Shown here: in pieces, positions 15,833-23,972 of the stretch
How positions within the stretch are numbered: position 1 is the first letter of the stretch
Layout of the letters: every line of letters starts with the position of its first letter
Source of the DNA: Candidatus Saccharimonadota bacterium
GTDB lineage: Bacteria; Patescibacteriota; Saccharimonadia; Saccharimonadales; Saccharimonadaceae
Direction of reading: 5' to 3'
DNA length: 64,000 nucleotides
NCBI GenBank assembly: GCA_017460625.1
Contig: JAFUAT010000010.1
Coordinates: 35,326-99,325, forward strand
Notes under the pieces: generated by a model
The model's database searches: none
What the model was told of the DNA's origin: nothing
What the model saw: the letters and a program-made list of their open reading frames with translations, nothing else
Program-made: the position numbers and the translations under genes

Positions 15833-16261
15833 TTAAGGCCACAAATACATCATCCATTTTTCAAAATTCGAATATTCTTTTTTCTCTTCTACTTCTACAG
15901 AAACTTCATTTAAATGTTTATTTTTCGCTTCTTCAGAATTTTCTGGTAAATACACCATCTTCTCACCCTCAAGTTGTTTATTTGCAAATTTTCTTGCTGC
16001 AAGCTCCTTATACTCGTCCGTTTCATAATACGCATTTTCAAGTTCCGCCGTTTCTATTTCCAAACGTTTTATTTCTAATTCTTTTTGTACAGCCCGTAAA
16101 TTTTCTGAAAGTTCCCAGTTCTTACTCATCGCTTCCACCGAACGATAAGTCCAGGAAAGACATAAAATTATCGCAAGCATCAAAACTACATTTTCAATCG
16201 TCAAAAAATCATGCCGAAAATTATACTTTAGTCGTCTAAACTTAGTAGAAAAACCGTCCAT
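15833..16261 (-). CDS. septum-formation initiator-like (FtsB/DivIC type) membrane protein
   Basis: The 142-residue protein has a short cytosolic N-terminus, one membrane helix at about residues 20-40, a coiled coil at about 45-85 (ELSENLRAVQKELEIKRLEIET) and the Tyr/Glu segment YYETDEYKELAARKF. These are the layout and motif of FtsB/DivIC proteins, which scaffold the divisome outside the membrane. The C-terminal 50 residues are charged and end in a hydrophobic MMYLWP. It lies 12 bases after gpmI on the same strand. Confidence 0.75.
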   Translation of the reverse strand: MDGFSTKFRRLKYNFRHDFLTIENVVLMLAIILCLSWTYRSVEAMSKNWELSENLRAVQKELEIKRLEIETAELENAYYETDEYKELAARKFANKQLEGEKMVYLPENSEEAKNKHLNEVSVEVEEKKEYSNFEKWMMYLWP

Positions 16262-16273
16262 ACTTATGTTTAA

Positions 16274-17860
16274 TTATAACACTTTTATTAGCGATTTACC
16301 CCAGCTAGATGGATGTTCATTATAGCCGAGTAAAGTTGCAATTGTTGCCGCAACATTAGAAAGCCCCGGATTCACTACACCAGACAGCTCATACTCTTTA
16401 GCATTCTTTGTATTATCATAAATGATAAAAGGGATTTGGTTCGTAGTATGAGCAGTTTTCTTATTACCATCTTCATCCGTCAATTCTTCGGCGTTACCAT
16501 GATCCGCCACAACTACTAACACTCCACCCAGCTTATCAACTTCATTTGCAATTCTCTCAAGCGATAAGTCAATTGCTTCCATCGCCATCATTGTTGCATT
16601 CACATCAGCTGTATGCCCCACCATATCACCACCAGGAAAATTCAATCTAATAAACTTATATTTAGAAATGTTATCAATCACCGCATCCGTTATTTCCGCT
16701 GATTTCATCCATGGTCTAGTCTCAAAAGGTCTAATATCCGATTCAATTTCAATAAATTCTTCCCCTCGTGCCTTTTCATAGCTACAACCATTAAAATAAT
16801 ACGTTACATGTCCAAATTTCACAGTTTCACTTACTGCAAGTTGAGACACGCCACGCGTCTCCAAAAATTTATTTAACGTTTCTCTTACTTGTACAGGCTG
16901 AACCAAACGATGTTCTGGTACATGAGTATCAGAATTATATTCCGTCATCCCCACAAAATACACATCAGATGGCTGATAATCCCCACGATCAAAATACGGA
17001 AAGTCCCAATAAGTAAACGCCTGCGCAATTTCAATTGCTCTATCTGCTCTAAAATCAAAATAAATAAACGCATCACCTTTTTTCACTCGTCCAATCGGTT
17101 GATCCATATCATCAACAATTACAAACGGCTGTAAATTCTGATCCTGTACTTCCGGATTAATTCTTCTAAGAATCTGGATAGCCTCTTCTGGCGTCCTAAA
17201 ATAATACTCCGCTTCACCTTTTACCATCATGTCAAAACCTTTTTTCACGATTCCCCAATCGTTCTCATATCTATCCGCCACGCAAACCATTCTACCACCA
17301 CCCGAAGCAATTTTAATATTTGCATCCGGGAACTTTCTCACAAAGTTTTCAAATCTCTGAATAAAAATCGTTGAAGAAAACGGCGATACATCACGACCAT
17401 CAAAAATCGCATGTACTCGCATTTCACGCACACCTTCATTATAAGCTCTAGTAATCATCTGTTCGAGATGTGCCATATGACTGTGTACGCCACCATCCGA
17501 AAAAATCCCAGCAAAATGCAAAACCCCACCATTTAAACCTTTGGTTACAGCGCTCCGCCACGCATCAGAATTAAAAACTTCACCCTTATCAAACGCTGCA
17601 TTAATAAGCGAAATACCATGCTTCAAAATTTGACCTGAACCCATTGTCGTATGTCCAACTTCTGAATTCCCCATCTGATCTGGCGTTAAACCAACCGCTT
17701 CACCAGAAGCATTAAGAGCCACGTGTAAATATTCTCTAGCTGCACTACCAAGAAAAGAAGTTCTCGCCCTGCTCACTGCATTACCAGGTCCATCAGGAGC
17801 AAGTCCTACACCATCTAATATTGCGAGCACTACAGGCCCATCATACCGTAGCTTATCCAT
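16274..17860 (-). CDS. gpmI: 2,3-bisphosphoglycerate-independent phosphoglycerate mutase
   Basis: The 528-residue protein is full length for the alkaline-phosphatase-superfamily mutase. It has the N-terminal metal site ILDGVGL, the phosphoserine loop GNSEVGHTTMGSG (catalytic Ser at about 65), HIFDGRDVSP-type residues (AIFDGRDVSP), RADRAIEIAQAF and the second metal site FPGGDMVGHT and VVADHGNAEE. It interconverts 3- and 2-phosphoglycerate in glycolysis using two Mn ions. The leaderless promoter has its -10 at 17867-17872, 6 bases before the ATG. A terminator separates it from the agmatine operon upstream. Confidence 0.96.
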   Translation of the reverse strand: MDKLRYDGPVVLAILDGVGLAPDGPGNAVSRARTSFLGSAAREYLHVALNASGEAVGLTPDQMGNSEVGHTTMGSGQILKHGISLINAAFDKGEVFNSDAWRSAVTKGLNGGVLHFAGIFSDGGVHSHMAHLEQMITRAYNEGVREMRVHAIFDGRDVSPFSSTIFIQRFENFVRKFPDANIKIASGGGRMVCVADRYENDWGIVKKGFDMMVKGEAEYYFRTPEEAIQILRRINPEVQDQNLQPFVIVDDMDQPIGRVKKGDAFIYFDFRADRAIEIAQAFTYWDFPYFDRGDYQPSDVYFVGMTEYNSDTHVPEHRLVQPVQVRETLNKFLETRGVSQLAVSETVKFGHVTYYFNGCSYEKARGEEFIEIESDIRPFETRPWMKSAEITDAVIDNISKYKFIRLNFPGGDMVGHTADVNATMMAMEAIDLSLERIANEVDKLGGVLVVVADHGNAEELTDEDGNKKTAHTTNQIPFIIYDNTKNAKEYELSGVVNPGLSNVAATIATLLGYNEHPSSWGKSLIKVL

Positions 17861-17893
17861 ACATTTATTATATCACAATTATAAAGCGCCAAT

Positions 17894-17927
17894 AAAAAAA
17901 GAACGAAACAACGTCCGTTCTTTTTTT
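17894..17927. terminator. bidirectional intrinsic terminator after agmatine deiminase
   Basis: AAAAAAAGAACG and CGTTCTTTTTTT form the arms around a 10-base loop. It lies just after the aguA stop and before the gpmI promoter, so it ends the agmatine operon on the minus strand. Confidence 0.85.
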
Positions 17928-17934
17928 AGAAACC

Positions 17935-19029
17935 CTACGCTTTTGGCACTTGTTGTGTAATGCAATGAATATTGCCACCACCAAGCAAAATCTCGCGCGC
18001 ATAAATCGGCTCAATTTTTCTATCCGGGAACAGTCTTGCTAAAGTTCGTACTGCTTCTTCGTCATGTGGATCACCGAAAATCGGCAAAATAATCGCACCA
18101 TTGCAGTTATAATAATTAATATACGAAGCCGGAAGCCTATCACCTTCATTTCGTGGAAATGTTCCTTCAACCACGTCCACACCTTCCGATTCTTCCTTAG
18201 TAATAGTAATCGGATTTGGAACATGAATTTTTGTGATTTCCAATTTTCTTCCTTTTGCATCGGTCTCAGATTCCAAGTATTCTAGCGCTTTTACACTTCT
18301 TTCGTGTTGTGGATCATCTTCATTATCTTCCCAAGCAAGCACGACCTTCCCTGGAGCTACAAATTGACAAATGTTATCCACGTGCCCATTTGTATCCTCA
18401 TCTTTATAAATACCAAATGGAATCCAGAGTACTTTTTCAGCACCACAATAGTCAAGCAAATACTTTTCAATTTCCTCTTTCGACTTACCAGGATTTCTAC
18501 CTTCATCAAGCAACGTTTCTTCCGTCACGAGCAAGGTCCCTTCGCCATCAGAATGAATCGAACCACCTTCAAGCACAAAATCATCTGTCCTATATCTATC
18601 AACACCTTCAATCGCTGCCATTTTTGCAGCAATCATATCGTCTAAGTCCCATGGGAAGTAAATCCCATTGAACAAGCCACCGTAGCCATTAAAACACCAG
18701 TCAACAGCCCGCATTTCACCCTTGCCATTTACAACCATCGTTGCACCTGTATCGCGAATCCAAGAATCATTATTTGAAATTTCAACCACTTGTACATTTT
18801 CCATATTCATCCCCAGAACATGTGAATATTGTGATTGATTTACGCCAAGAATCACCGGTTCGTATTTTGCGATAGTTTCTACTACCTGACGAAAAGCTTT
18901 TTGTGCAGGTTTAGCACCGCCTCTCCAGTTATCTGGTCTTTCTGGCCACAACAGATATGTACATTTATGCGGAGCAAGTTCGCTCGGCATGTAAAATCCA
19001 TCCGTCTTTGGAGTTGTATTCAATCTCAT
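17935..19029 (-). CDS. aguA: agmatine deiminase
   Basis: The 364-residue protein matches the peptidyl-arginine-deiminase-type family in length. It shows NDSWIRDTGA with the substrate-binding Asp/Arg, FVLEGGSIHSDG, the catalytic His region DTNGHVDNICQF, and the C-terminal GGGNIHCITQQ with the nucleophilic Cys at about 355. It hydrolyses agmatine to N-carbamoylputrescine and ammonia. It is the last gene of a minus-strand operon with carbamate kinase, putrescine carbamoyltransferase and an antiporter, so the pathway is catabolic and yields ATP. The gap to the antiporter is 12 bases, and a terminator follows. Confidence 0.95.
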   Translation of the reverse strand: MRLNTTPKTDGFYMPSELAPHKCTYLLWPERPDNWRGGAKPAQKAFRQVVETIAKYEPVILGVNQSQYSHVLGMNMENVQVVEISNNDSWIRDTGATMVVNGKGEMRAVDWCFNGYGGLFNGIYFPWDLDDMIAAKMAAIEGVDRYRTDDFVLEGGSIHSDGEGTLLVTEETLLDEGRNPGKSKEEIEKYLLDYCGAEKVLWIPFGIYKDEDTNGHVDNICQFVAPGKVVLAWEDNEDDPQHERSVKALEYLESETDAKGRKLEITKIHVPNPITITKEESEGVDVVEGTFPRNEGDRLPASYINYYNCNGAIILPIFGDPHDEEAVRTLARLFPDRKIEPIYAREILLGGGNIHCITQQVPKA

Positions 19030-19041
19030 AAAATATTCCTT

Positions 19042-20493
19042 TTATCTTTTATTTTTTCTAGCCAACTGCTTTTTATGGTCTTTTCTTGCCATATTGAGAA
19101 TCATTATTTCACCAATTACAATACAAGCACCGGTAGAAATCAGAAGCGTAGCATTATCTTGAATTGCTTCCCATGAAAACTCAGGTACTAGAGTAAATAG
19201 AAGCGAAATAAACAAAAGGATTAATGGCACCACGCCCATTACCCAACGCATTACTGGACCAACTTTTACCCAGTAACCGTTTTTAACCTGTGGTCCTTTC
19301 TTATGCAATTTGATAAATGCTGCAAACATTGGAATGTACGAGAATAGTAGACATACAAGCGACAAGTCGAAGAATGCCCAGAACATATTCTGTCCATCTT
19401 CCCATTCTGGGAAACAATAAGCTAGAATAATACCAGCTACCGACAAAACTGCCGCTACGATTCCAGACCAAATGCTAACCACATACGGAGCACCGTCTTT
19501 GTTTCTTTTTGCCCATGATTTCGGGAACATACCATCTGCTGCTGCATAAGCAGTTACAGAATATACACCGAAAGTCCAAGAAGAAATATTTGAAATAAGT
19601 GTGAGGATGAATAGACCACCAACTACAACCGTGATAGCCTGAATTGCGGCTTCGCCGATTCCCGCATTTGCCATAAGCACGTTATAAGAATCGAGAAAAC
19701 CAGTATTAGTTTGAATCTCTTCAAATGGTGTACCTACACCCATACCAAACGATGGCAAAATGTAGAAAATTGCAATTAAAATACCACCAAAGATAATTGC
19801 CTGTGGTATTTGCTTCTTTGGTTTGTCCATATCATCATAAAATGTACCGACAACTTCAAACCCAAGCATATTAAAGATAATTAGCGATACAAATGACAAC
19901 CCCGCCCAGTCAATTCCGCCATCCGCAGATGCTAGCGGCACGAAATCATGCCAAGATTCAATTGGATTGGCTGTACCTTTTGTAAATAGTACATAAAAAC
20001 CAAGCACACCAATTGCACCAAGAAGCACAATCTTGATAATAGCACCGATATTAGACACCCAGTCAGACTGAGAGATTCTAAGCATACCAAGAATAGTTAC
20101 AAGTGCAATGTAAGCAACTTGGATTACTAGCACCATCCACATTTCCATCTCGATGCCGAGCATTTGCATAATCATCGTAGTAATGAGATCAGCTAAGCTG
20201 GCAATCCATAGCGGAAAGTTCACCCAGTAGAACCAAGCAACCCTAGAAGCCCATTTTTTGCCAAAAGCCTTCTTGATCCAGGTATACATACCACCCTCGG
20301 ACGGATATTGCGTACCAAGCTCTGCCGAGATAAGAGCATATGGTACAAAGAAACCGATAAGCATAATTGCCCACCAAATATACATGGAGTTACCGATTGC
20401 TGCTGTTGGTGCAACCGCATCTCCAACCAAAATTATACAGACCGTCGCGAGCACTGCCGAGAACAGCCTGAACTTATATTTCTTTTTTGGCAT
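19042..20493 (-). CDS. aguD: amino-acid/polyamine permease, probable agmatine-putrescine antiporter
   Basis: The 483-residue protein has twelve or so membrane helices and belongs to the APC superfamily. The first helix pair carries TAAIGNSMYIWW and the proton/substrate segment SAELGTQYPSEGGMYTWIKKAFG. Its start overlaps the stop of the carbamoyltransferase by one base (TAATG), and aguA follows. In agmatine-deiminase operons of lactic acid bacteria this position is held by an agmatine-putrescine exchanger, so import of agmatine coupled to export of putrescine is the likely job (context-based). The last residues are basic (RKDHKKQLARKNKR). Confidence 0.88.
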   Translation of the reverse strand: MPKKKYKFRLFSAVLATVCIILVGDAVAPTAAIGNSMYIWWAIMLIGFFVPYALISAELGTQYPSEGGMYTWIKKAFGKKWASRVAWFYWVNFPLWIASLADLITTMIMQMLGIEMEMWMVLVIQVAYIALVTILGMLRISQSDWVSNIGAIIKIVLLGAIGVLGFYVLFTKGTANPIESWHDFVPLASADGGIDWAGLSFVSLIIFNMLGFEVVGTFYDDMDKPKKQIPQAIIFGGILIAIFYILPSFGMGVGTPFEEIQTNTGFLDSYNVLMANAGIGEAAIQAITVVVGGLFILTLISNISSWTFGVYSVTAYAAADGMFPKSWAKRNKDGAPYVVSIWSGIVAAVLSVAGIILAYCFPEWEDGQNMFWAFFDLSLVCLLFSYIPMFAAFIKLHKKGPQVKNGYWVKVGPVMRWVMGVVPLILLFISLLFTLVPEFSWEAIQDNATLLISTGACIVIGEIMILNMARKDHKKQLARKNKR

Positions 20494-21509
20494 TATTTGC
20501 CCTCCTTTTGTTGTTTTATATAATCCAAAGTAGCTTGTGCTACGCCGCCAAAATGCAATACCAATCCCCTCTGCGCTGTCAAACGATTTTCTGCTTCATC
20601 CCATGCTACAGAATTTGGACCATCAAGTACCGAGTCAGTCACTTCTTCATTTCTGTTTGCAGGAAGACAATGCATAAATTTACAATTCGGATTTCCTGTA
20701 GATTTCATCAAATCATCATTTACCTGATATTTTGGATAGAAATCTTTCATATATACTTCTTTTGGCGTTTCTTTATCATATAAACCATACCAAACATCTG
20801 TATAAATAAAATCCGCACCTTCAAGCGACTTTGGATCATCACTCCAAATACACGAACCACCATACTTTTCTACATTTTTATTACTAATTTCTAACCATTC
20901 ATCAGTAATCTTGTGGTTTTCCGGACCAAAATGTACAAAATTCATTCCCATTTTTGTCGTCATTTCGCACAAAGTATTACAAACTTGTGTCGCATCACCC
21001 ACAAATACAACTTTTATTTGATTCGCTTGCTTTCCCGCTGGCCAATGATCAAAGATTGTAATCATATCACCAACACCCTGCGTAGGGTGCACCCTATCAC
21101 TCATACCATTAAGTACTGGAACTTTTGCATATTTTGCAAGGGCTTCAATCGATTCATGTTTATCTACTCTAGACATAATCATGTCACACATTCTACCAAG
21201 TACTTGAGCAGTATCTTCAATTGTTTCATGTGCACCAAGTTGAATCGCACCAGGAGCAAGATTTAGAGCATGCCCACCAAGTTGTTCCATCGCCACTTCA
21301 AAAGAAACTCTAGTTCTTGTAGATTTTTGTTCAAAAATCATTGCTAAATTTTTATGAAAAAGCGAGTTAAGATACCCACCGCCTTTTATAAATTCTCGTA
21401 CGATTCTAGCAGTATTAATAATATCAAGTATTTCTGCTTGATCAAAATCCGCCGTATCTACAAAATCTTTCCGCGACGGTTGTTTATATGTTAGTGTATA
21501 CCCATCCAT
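20493..21509 (-). CDS. ptcA: putrescine carbamoyltransferase
   Basis: The 338-residue transcarbamoylase has the carbamoyl-phosphate loop STRTRVSFE at about 60, HPTQGVGDM at about 142 and FMHCLPANRNEE near 272. The GGHALNLAPGAIQLG and NGMSDRVHPTQ stretches fit putrescine rather than ornithine carbamoyltransferases, and the linked agmatine deiminase supports that. In the cell it runs in the phosphorolytic direction: carbamoylputrescine plus phosphate gives putrescine and carbamoyl phosphate, which carbamate kinase then uses to make ATP. A leaderless promoter (-10 at 21516-21521) lies 6 bases before the ATG. A long hairpin separates it from carbamate kinase. Confidence 0.92.
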   Translation of the reverse strand: MDGYTLTYKQPSRKDFVDTADFDQAEILDIINTARIVREFIKGGGYLNSLFHKNLAMIFEQKSTRTRVSFEVAMEQLGGHALNLAPGAIQLGAHETIEDTAQVLGRMCDMIMSRVDKHESIEALAKYAKVPVLNGMSDRVHPTQGVGDMITIFDHWPAGKQANQIKVVFVGDATQVCNTLCEMTTKMGMNFVHFGPENHKITDEWLEISNKNVEKYGGSCIWSDDPKSLEGADFIYTDVWYGLYDKETPKEVYMKDFYPKYQVNDDLMKSTGNPNCKFMHCLPANRNEEVTDSVLDGPNSVAWDEAENRLTAQRGLVLHFGGVAQATLDYIKQQKEGK

Positions 21510-21532
21510 AAATCTATTATAGCATAAGCGAG

Positions 21533-21614
21533 AAAGTTTTGAAAGAATTTTTAAGTTAGTAAGACTTGGCCTAGCGGCCCGGAGCGCTAACTTAAAAATT
21601 CCTTTTAAAACTTT
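21533..21614. terminator. long near-perfect hairpin between carbamate kinase and putrescine carbamoyltransferase
   Basis: The left arm at 21533-21559 and the right arm at 21587-21614 pair over about 27 positions with one bulge. The inner 15 bases (GAATTTTTAAGTTAG and its complement) are exact. The 27-base loop is GC-rich and holds a small GGCC-TAGC-GGCC inverted repeat. It lies just downstream of the carbamate kinase stop and just upstream of the ptcA -10 box. It could terminate, attenuate or protect the mRNA. Confidence 0.7.
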
Positions 21615-21619
21615 TAGTG

Positions 21620-22552
21620 TTATTTTGTTACTATGGTTCCAGCCTTGCCTTTTAATGCGTCTTTAAGATGGTCGATATCTGTAATGATACCCGTCCCGCC
21701 TTTTTTCGCAAAATTTATCGCCGCTTCTACTTTTGGCAACATCGAACCAGCTTTAAATTCTGGCAAATATTGCCTGATTTCATCAACAGCTACTTCACCT
21801 AGAGCTTGTTGTTCAGGAGTTCCAAATTTCACACATGCATTCGGTACCGCCGTCACACTCACAAACACATCAGCTTTCACTAGCTCTGCCAATTTCTCCG
21901 CGGCATAATCTTTATCAATTACCGCATCAACACCTTTAAGTCTTCCTAGAATCTTTGTTTTATAAACTGGAATCCCCCCACCTCCAGCCGCGATCACAAT
22001 CACTCCGTCTTGTATAAGCTCCATGATAGTCTTCTTTTCTACAATATCAATTGGCTTTGGTGAAGGTACCACTCTGCGCCAACCCCGCCCAGAATCTTCC
22101 TTCACAGTCCAACCTTTTTCGCGCATCAAAGCCTTTGCTTCTTTTTCTGTATAAAACTGCCCAATTGGCTTAGTCGGATTTTTAAACGCCGGGTCAGATT
22201 TTGACACCACGACCTGTGACACCACAGTAGCAACTTTCGCTTGTCTGCCATGCGCTAGAAACGCATTATTAATCGCTTGAGTCAACCAATATCCAATTTG
22301 TCCTTGGCTCATTGCTACTGCCGTTTCGAGCGGCATCGCTGGAGCTTTCTCGGACGAACCAGTTTCTTCATGAATCAAAATATTCCCTACTTGCGGACCA
22401 TTTCCATGCGCAATCACAATTTCGTATTTCGAAGATAGCTCGTAAATTATTTCGCCCACTTCGTTTGCAATTTTCTTTTGTGCTTCTGCAGTTACTTCGC
22501 CATTTTTTTGCAAAGCATTTCCACCAAAAGCTAATACTATTCTTTTCTTCAT
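21620..22552 (-). CDS. arcC: carbamate kinase
   Basis: From ATG 22552 (MKKRIVLAFGGNALQ) the protein has 310 residues, normal for the family. It carries the phosphate-binding GGNAL, AHGNGPQVGNI, VVSPKPxxIVE-like (VPSPKPIDIVE), AAGGGGIPVY and VDAVIDKDYAAEKLA blocks. It transfers phosphate from carbamoyl phosphate to ADP, making ATP, CO2 and ammonia, which is the energy-yielding step of the agmatine pathway. The 22636 start is rejected because the -10 box at 22559-22564 sits 6 bases before 22552. Its gene precedes the other three pathway genes, separated from them by a hairpin. Confidence 0.95.
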   Translation of the reverse strand: MKKRIVLAFGGNALQKNGEVTAEAQKKIANEVGEIIYELSSKYEIVIAHGNGPQVGNILIHEETGSSEKAPAMPLETAVAMSQGQIGYWLTQAINNAFLAHGRQAKVATVVSQVVVSKSDPAFKNPTKPIGQFYTEKEAKALMREKGWTVKEDSGRGWRRVVPSPKPIDIVEKKTIMELIQDGVIVIAAGGGGIPVYKTKILGRLKGVDAVIDKDYAAEKLAELVKADVFVSVTAVPNACVKFGTPEQQALGEVAVDEIRQYLPEFKAGSMLPKVEAAINFAKKGGTGIITDIDHLKDALKGKAGTIVTK

Positions 22553-22577
22553 ATATATATTATATATCAAATTTAAC

Positions 22578-23753
22578 TTACTTCTGAAGTAAATTCTTAA
22601 GCTCTTCTTTATAAGCTTCCACGCCAGGCTGGTCAAATGGATTTACTCCAGCCAACTTCGCACTAATTGCACAGGCCATTTCAAAGAAATAAATCAGCTC
22701 GCCAAATCCCCGCTCATCGTATGTCGAAACATCAATTTTAAGAACTGGAATCCGCCCTTTTATATGGGCTTTTTGCACCGCTTCTACTACTTTTGCATTC
22801 GTCTCGTCCGTTGGATAATTAATTATCGTTTCCCACAAATTTCTCCGACCATCCTGCATAAACTGTCCAAGCGAATGAAGGTCTGTAGAGTACACCGCCG
22901 AAGCCGGGAATACACCCTGCAAGTTTTTTCCTTCACTCTCTCCAAAGAGCTGTTTTATCCATTCATTAAAATACGCCGTTGCCGGTTCAAACGTCGCAAA
23001 GACTTCTGTATCATAACCTTTATTTTGGAGTAAATTACGCATCACCGCATACTTAATTGCCGAACTCACTTCGTGTTTCCTTTCTGCGTTTTCACTGCCA
23101 AGGAACGTTTCATCTACATTTTCGGCCATTTCTGCCGCCCCGCGTAAAAGTTCTTCAACTTTTATTCCAGCCACCGCCATAGGTAGCAAACCAACTGGCG
23201 ACAAAACCGAATACCTACCGCCTACATTATCTGGCACCACAAACCTAGTGTAATTATCTCTCACCGCCTCGTCGTGCAGAACTCCTTTGCGTGCATCTGT
23301 AATCGCATAAATCCGCTTAATCGCACCGACTACGCCATAGCGCTCAGCTAATTTCTGTTTCACAGTTTCAAAAGCTCTAGCTGGTTCCAAAGTTGTACCA
23401 GATTTCGAAATCACAATCACCGAAAAATCCCGATTCTGAATTTTTCTTAAATTAAATTCCAAATCTCTACGAGAAAGAGAGTTACCAATATAAACCATTT
23501 CTATCCCCGCATGTGGCTTCAAAGCCTCAATCACCGCCCGGTGTCCTAGGTAAGACCCACCGATTCCCACCATCACGACCACGTCAGACTCTTTGCGAAT
23601 TTTCTCCGCCACTTCCTGGATTTTTTGGAGTTTAAGCGTACTAAGTTTCAAAGGCAAATCTGCCCAACCGCCCATCGAATCACTTTTAATCTCCTCCACG
23701 ATTTTCTCGATTTTGTCTAGCTCCACCCTAGGGGTAAAATTCACCTGTATCAT
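22578..23753 (-). CDS. pgi: glucose-6-phosphate isomerase
   Basis: From ATG 23753 (MIQVNFTPRVEL) the protein has 391 residues, matching the shorter archaeal/Thermotoga-like PGI forms rather than the 550-residue E. coli type. It shows VMVGIGGSYLGHRAVIEAL, VISKSGTTLEPARAF, a PDNVGGRYSVLSPVGLLP signature and QFMQDGRRN. It interconverts glucose- and fructose-6-phosphate. The longer frame from 23846 overlaps tRNA-Leu on the other strand and has its -10 box (23760-23765) inside it, so it is rejected. The distance from -10 to ATG is 6 bases. Confidence 0.95.
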   Translation of the reverse strand: MIQVNFTPRVELDKIEKIVEEIKSDSMGGWADLPLKLSTLKLQKIQEVAEKIRKESDVVVMVGIGGSYLGHRAVIEALKPHAGIEMVYIGNSLSRRDLEFNLRKIQNRDFSVIVISKSGTTLEPARAFETVKQKLAERYGVVGAIKRIYAITDARKGVLHDEAVRDNYTRFVVPDNVGGRYSVLSPVGLLPMAVAGIKVEELLRGAAEMAENVDETFLGSENAERKHEVSSAIKYAVMRNLLQNKGYDTEVFATFEPATAYFNEWIKQLFGESEGKNLQGVFPASAVYSTDLHSLGQFMQDGRRNLWETIINYPTDETNAKVVEAVQKAHIKGRIPVLKIDVSTYDERGFGELIYFFEMACAISAKLAGVNPFDQPGVEAYKEELKNLLQK

Positions 23754-23793
23754 ATCTAAATTATACCATATTATGATATAATATATACTATAT

Positions 23794-23880
23794 GCTCGCT
23801 TGGCGGAATTGGTAGACGCGCTAGCTTCAGGTGCTAGTGGTAGCAATACTGTGAGAGTTCAAATCTCTCAGCGAGCACCA
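23794..23880 (+). tRNA. tRNA-Leu (anticodon CAG)
   Basis: The acceptor is GCTCGCT/AGCGAGC, the anticodon stem CTAGC/GCTAG has loop TTCAGGT (anticodon CAG), the variable arm is long, the T arm is GAGAG/CTCTC, and CCA is encoded. The -10 TATAAT lies at 23777-23782. It is divergent from pgi with the two -10 boxes about 11 bases apart. Confidence 0.95.
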
Positions 23881-23928
23881 TTTTTTACTGAAAGGCGGGG
23901 CAAAATACCATCGCATGTACACTACACG

Positions 23929-23951
23929 CAGAAAATCCGCAAAGTAATTTT
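23929..23951 (+). repeat. dispersed 23-base repeat, copy 1
   Basis: A 23-base stretch starting CAGAAAATCCGCAAAG is identical to 47705-47727. Both copies lie on the plus strand in intergenic DNA, here between tRNA-Leu and the 3' end of aminopeptidase N. Confidence 0.7.
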
Positions 23952-23972
23952 GCTAATATAGTGTTGTAAAAT

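Noticed and set aside
23754..23846. N-terminal extension of pgi by 31 codons
   Set aside because: The extension overlaps tRNA-Leu on the other strand and includes the -10 box; the start at 23753 fits the promoter.
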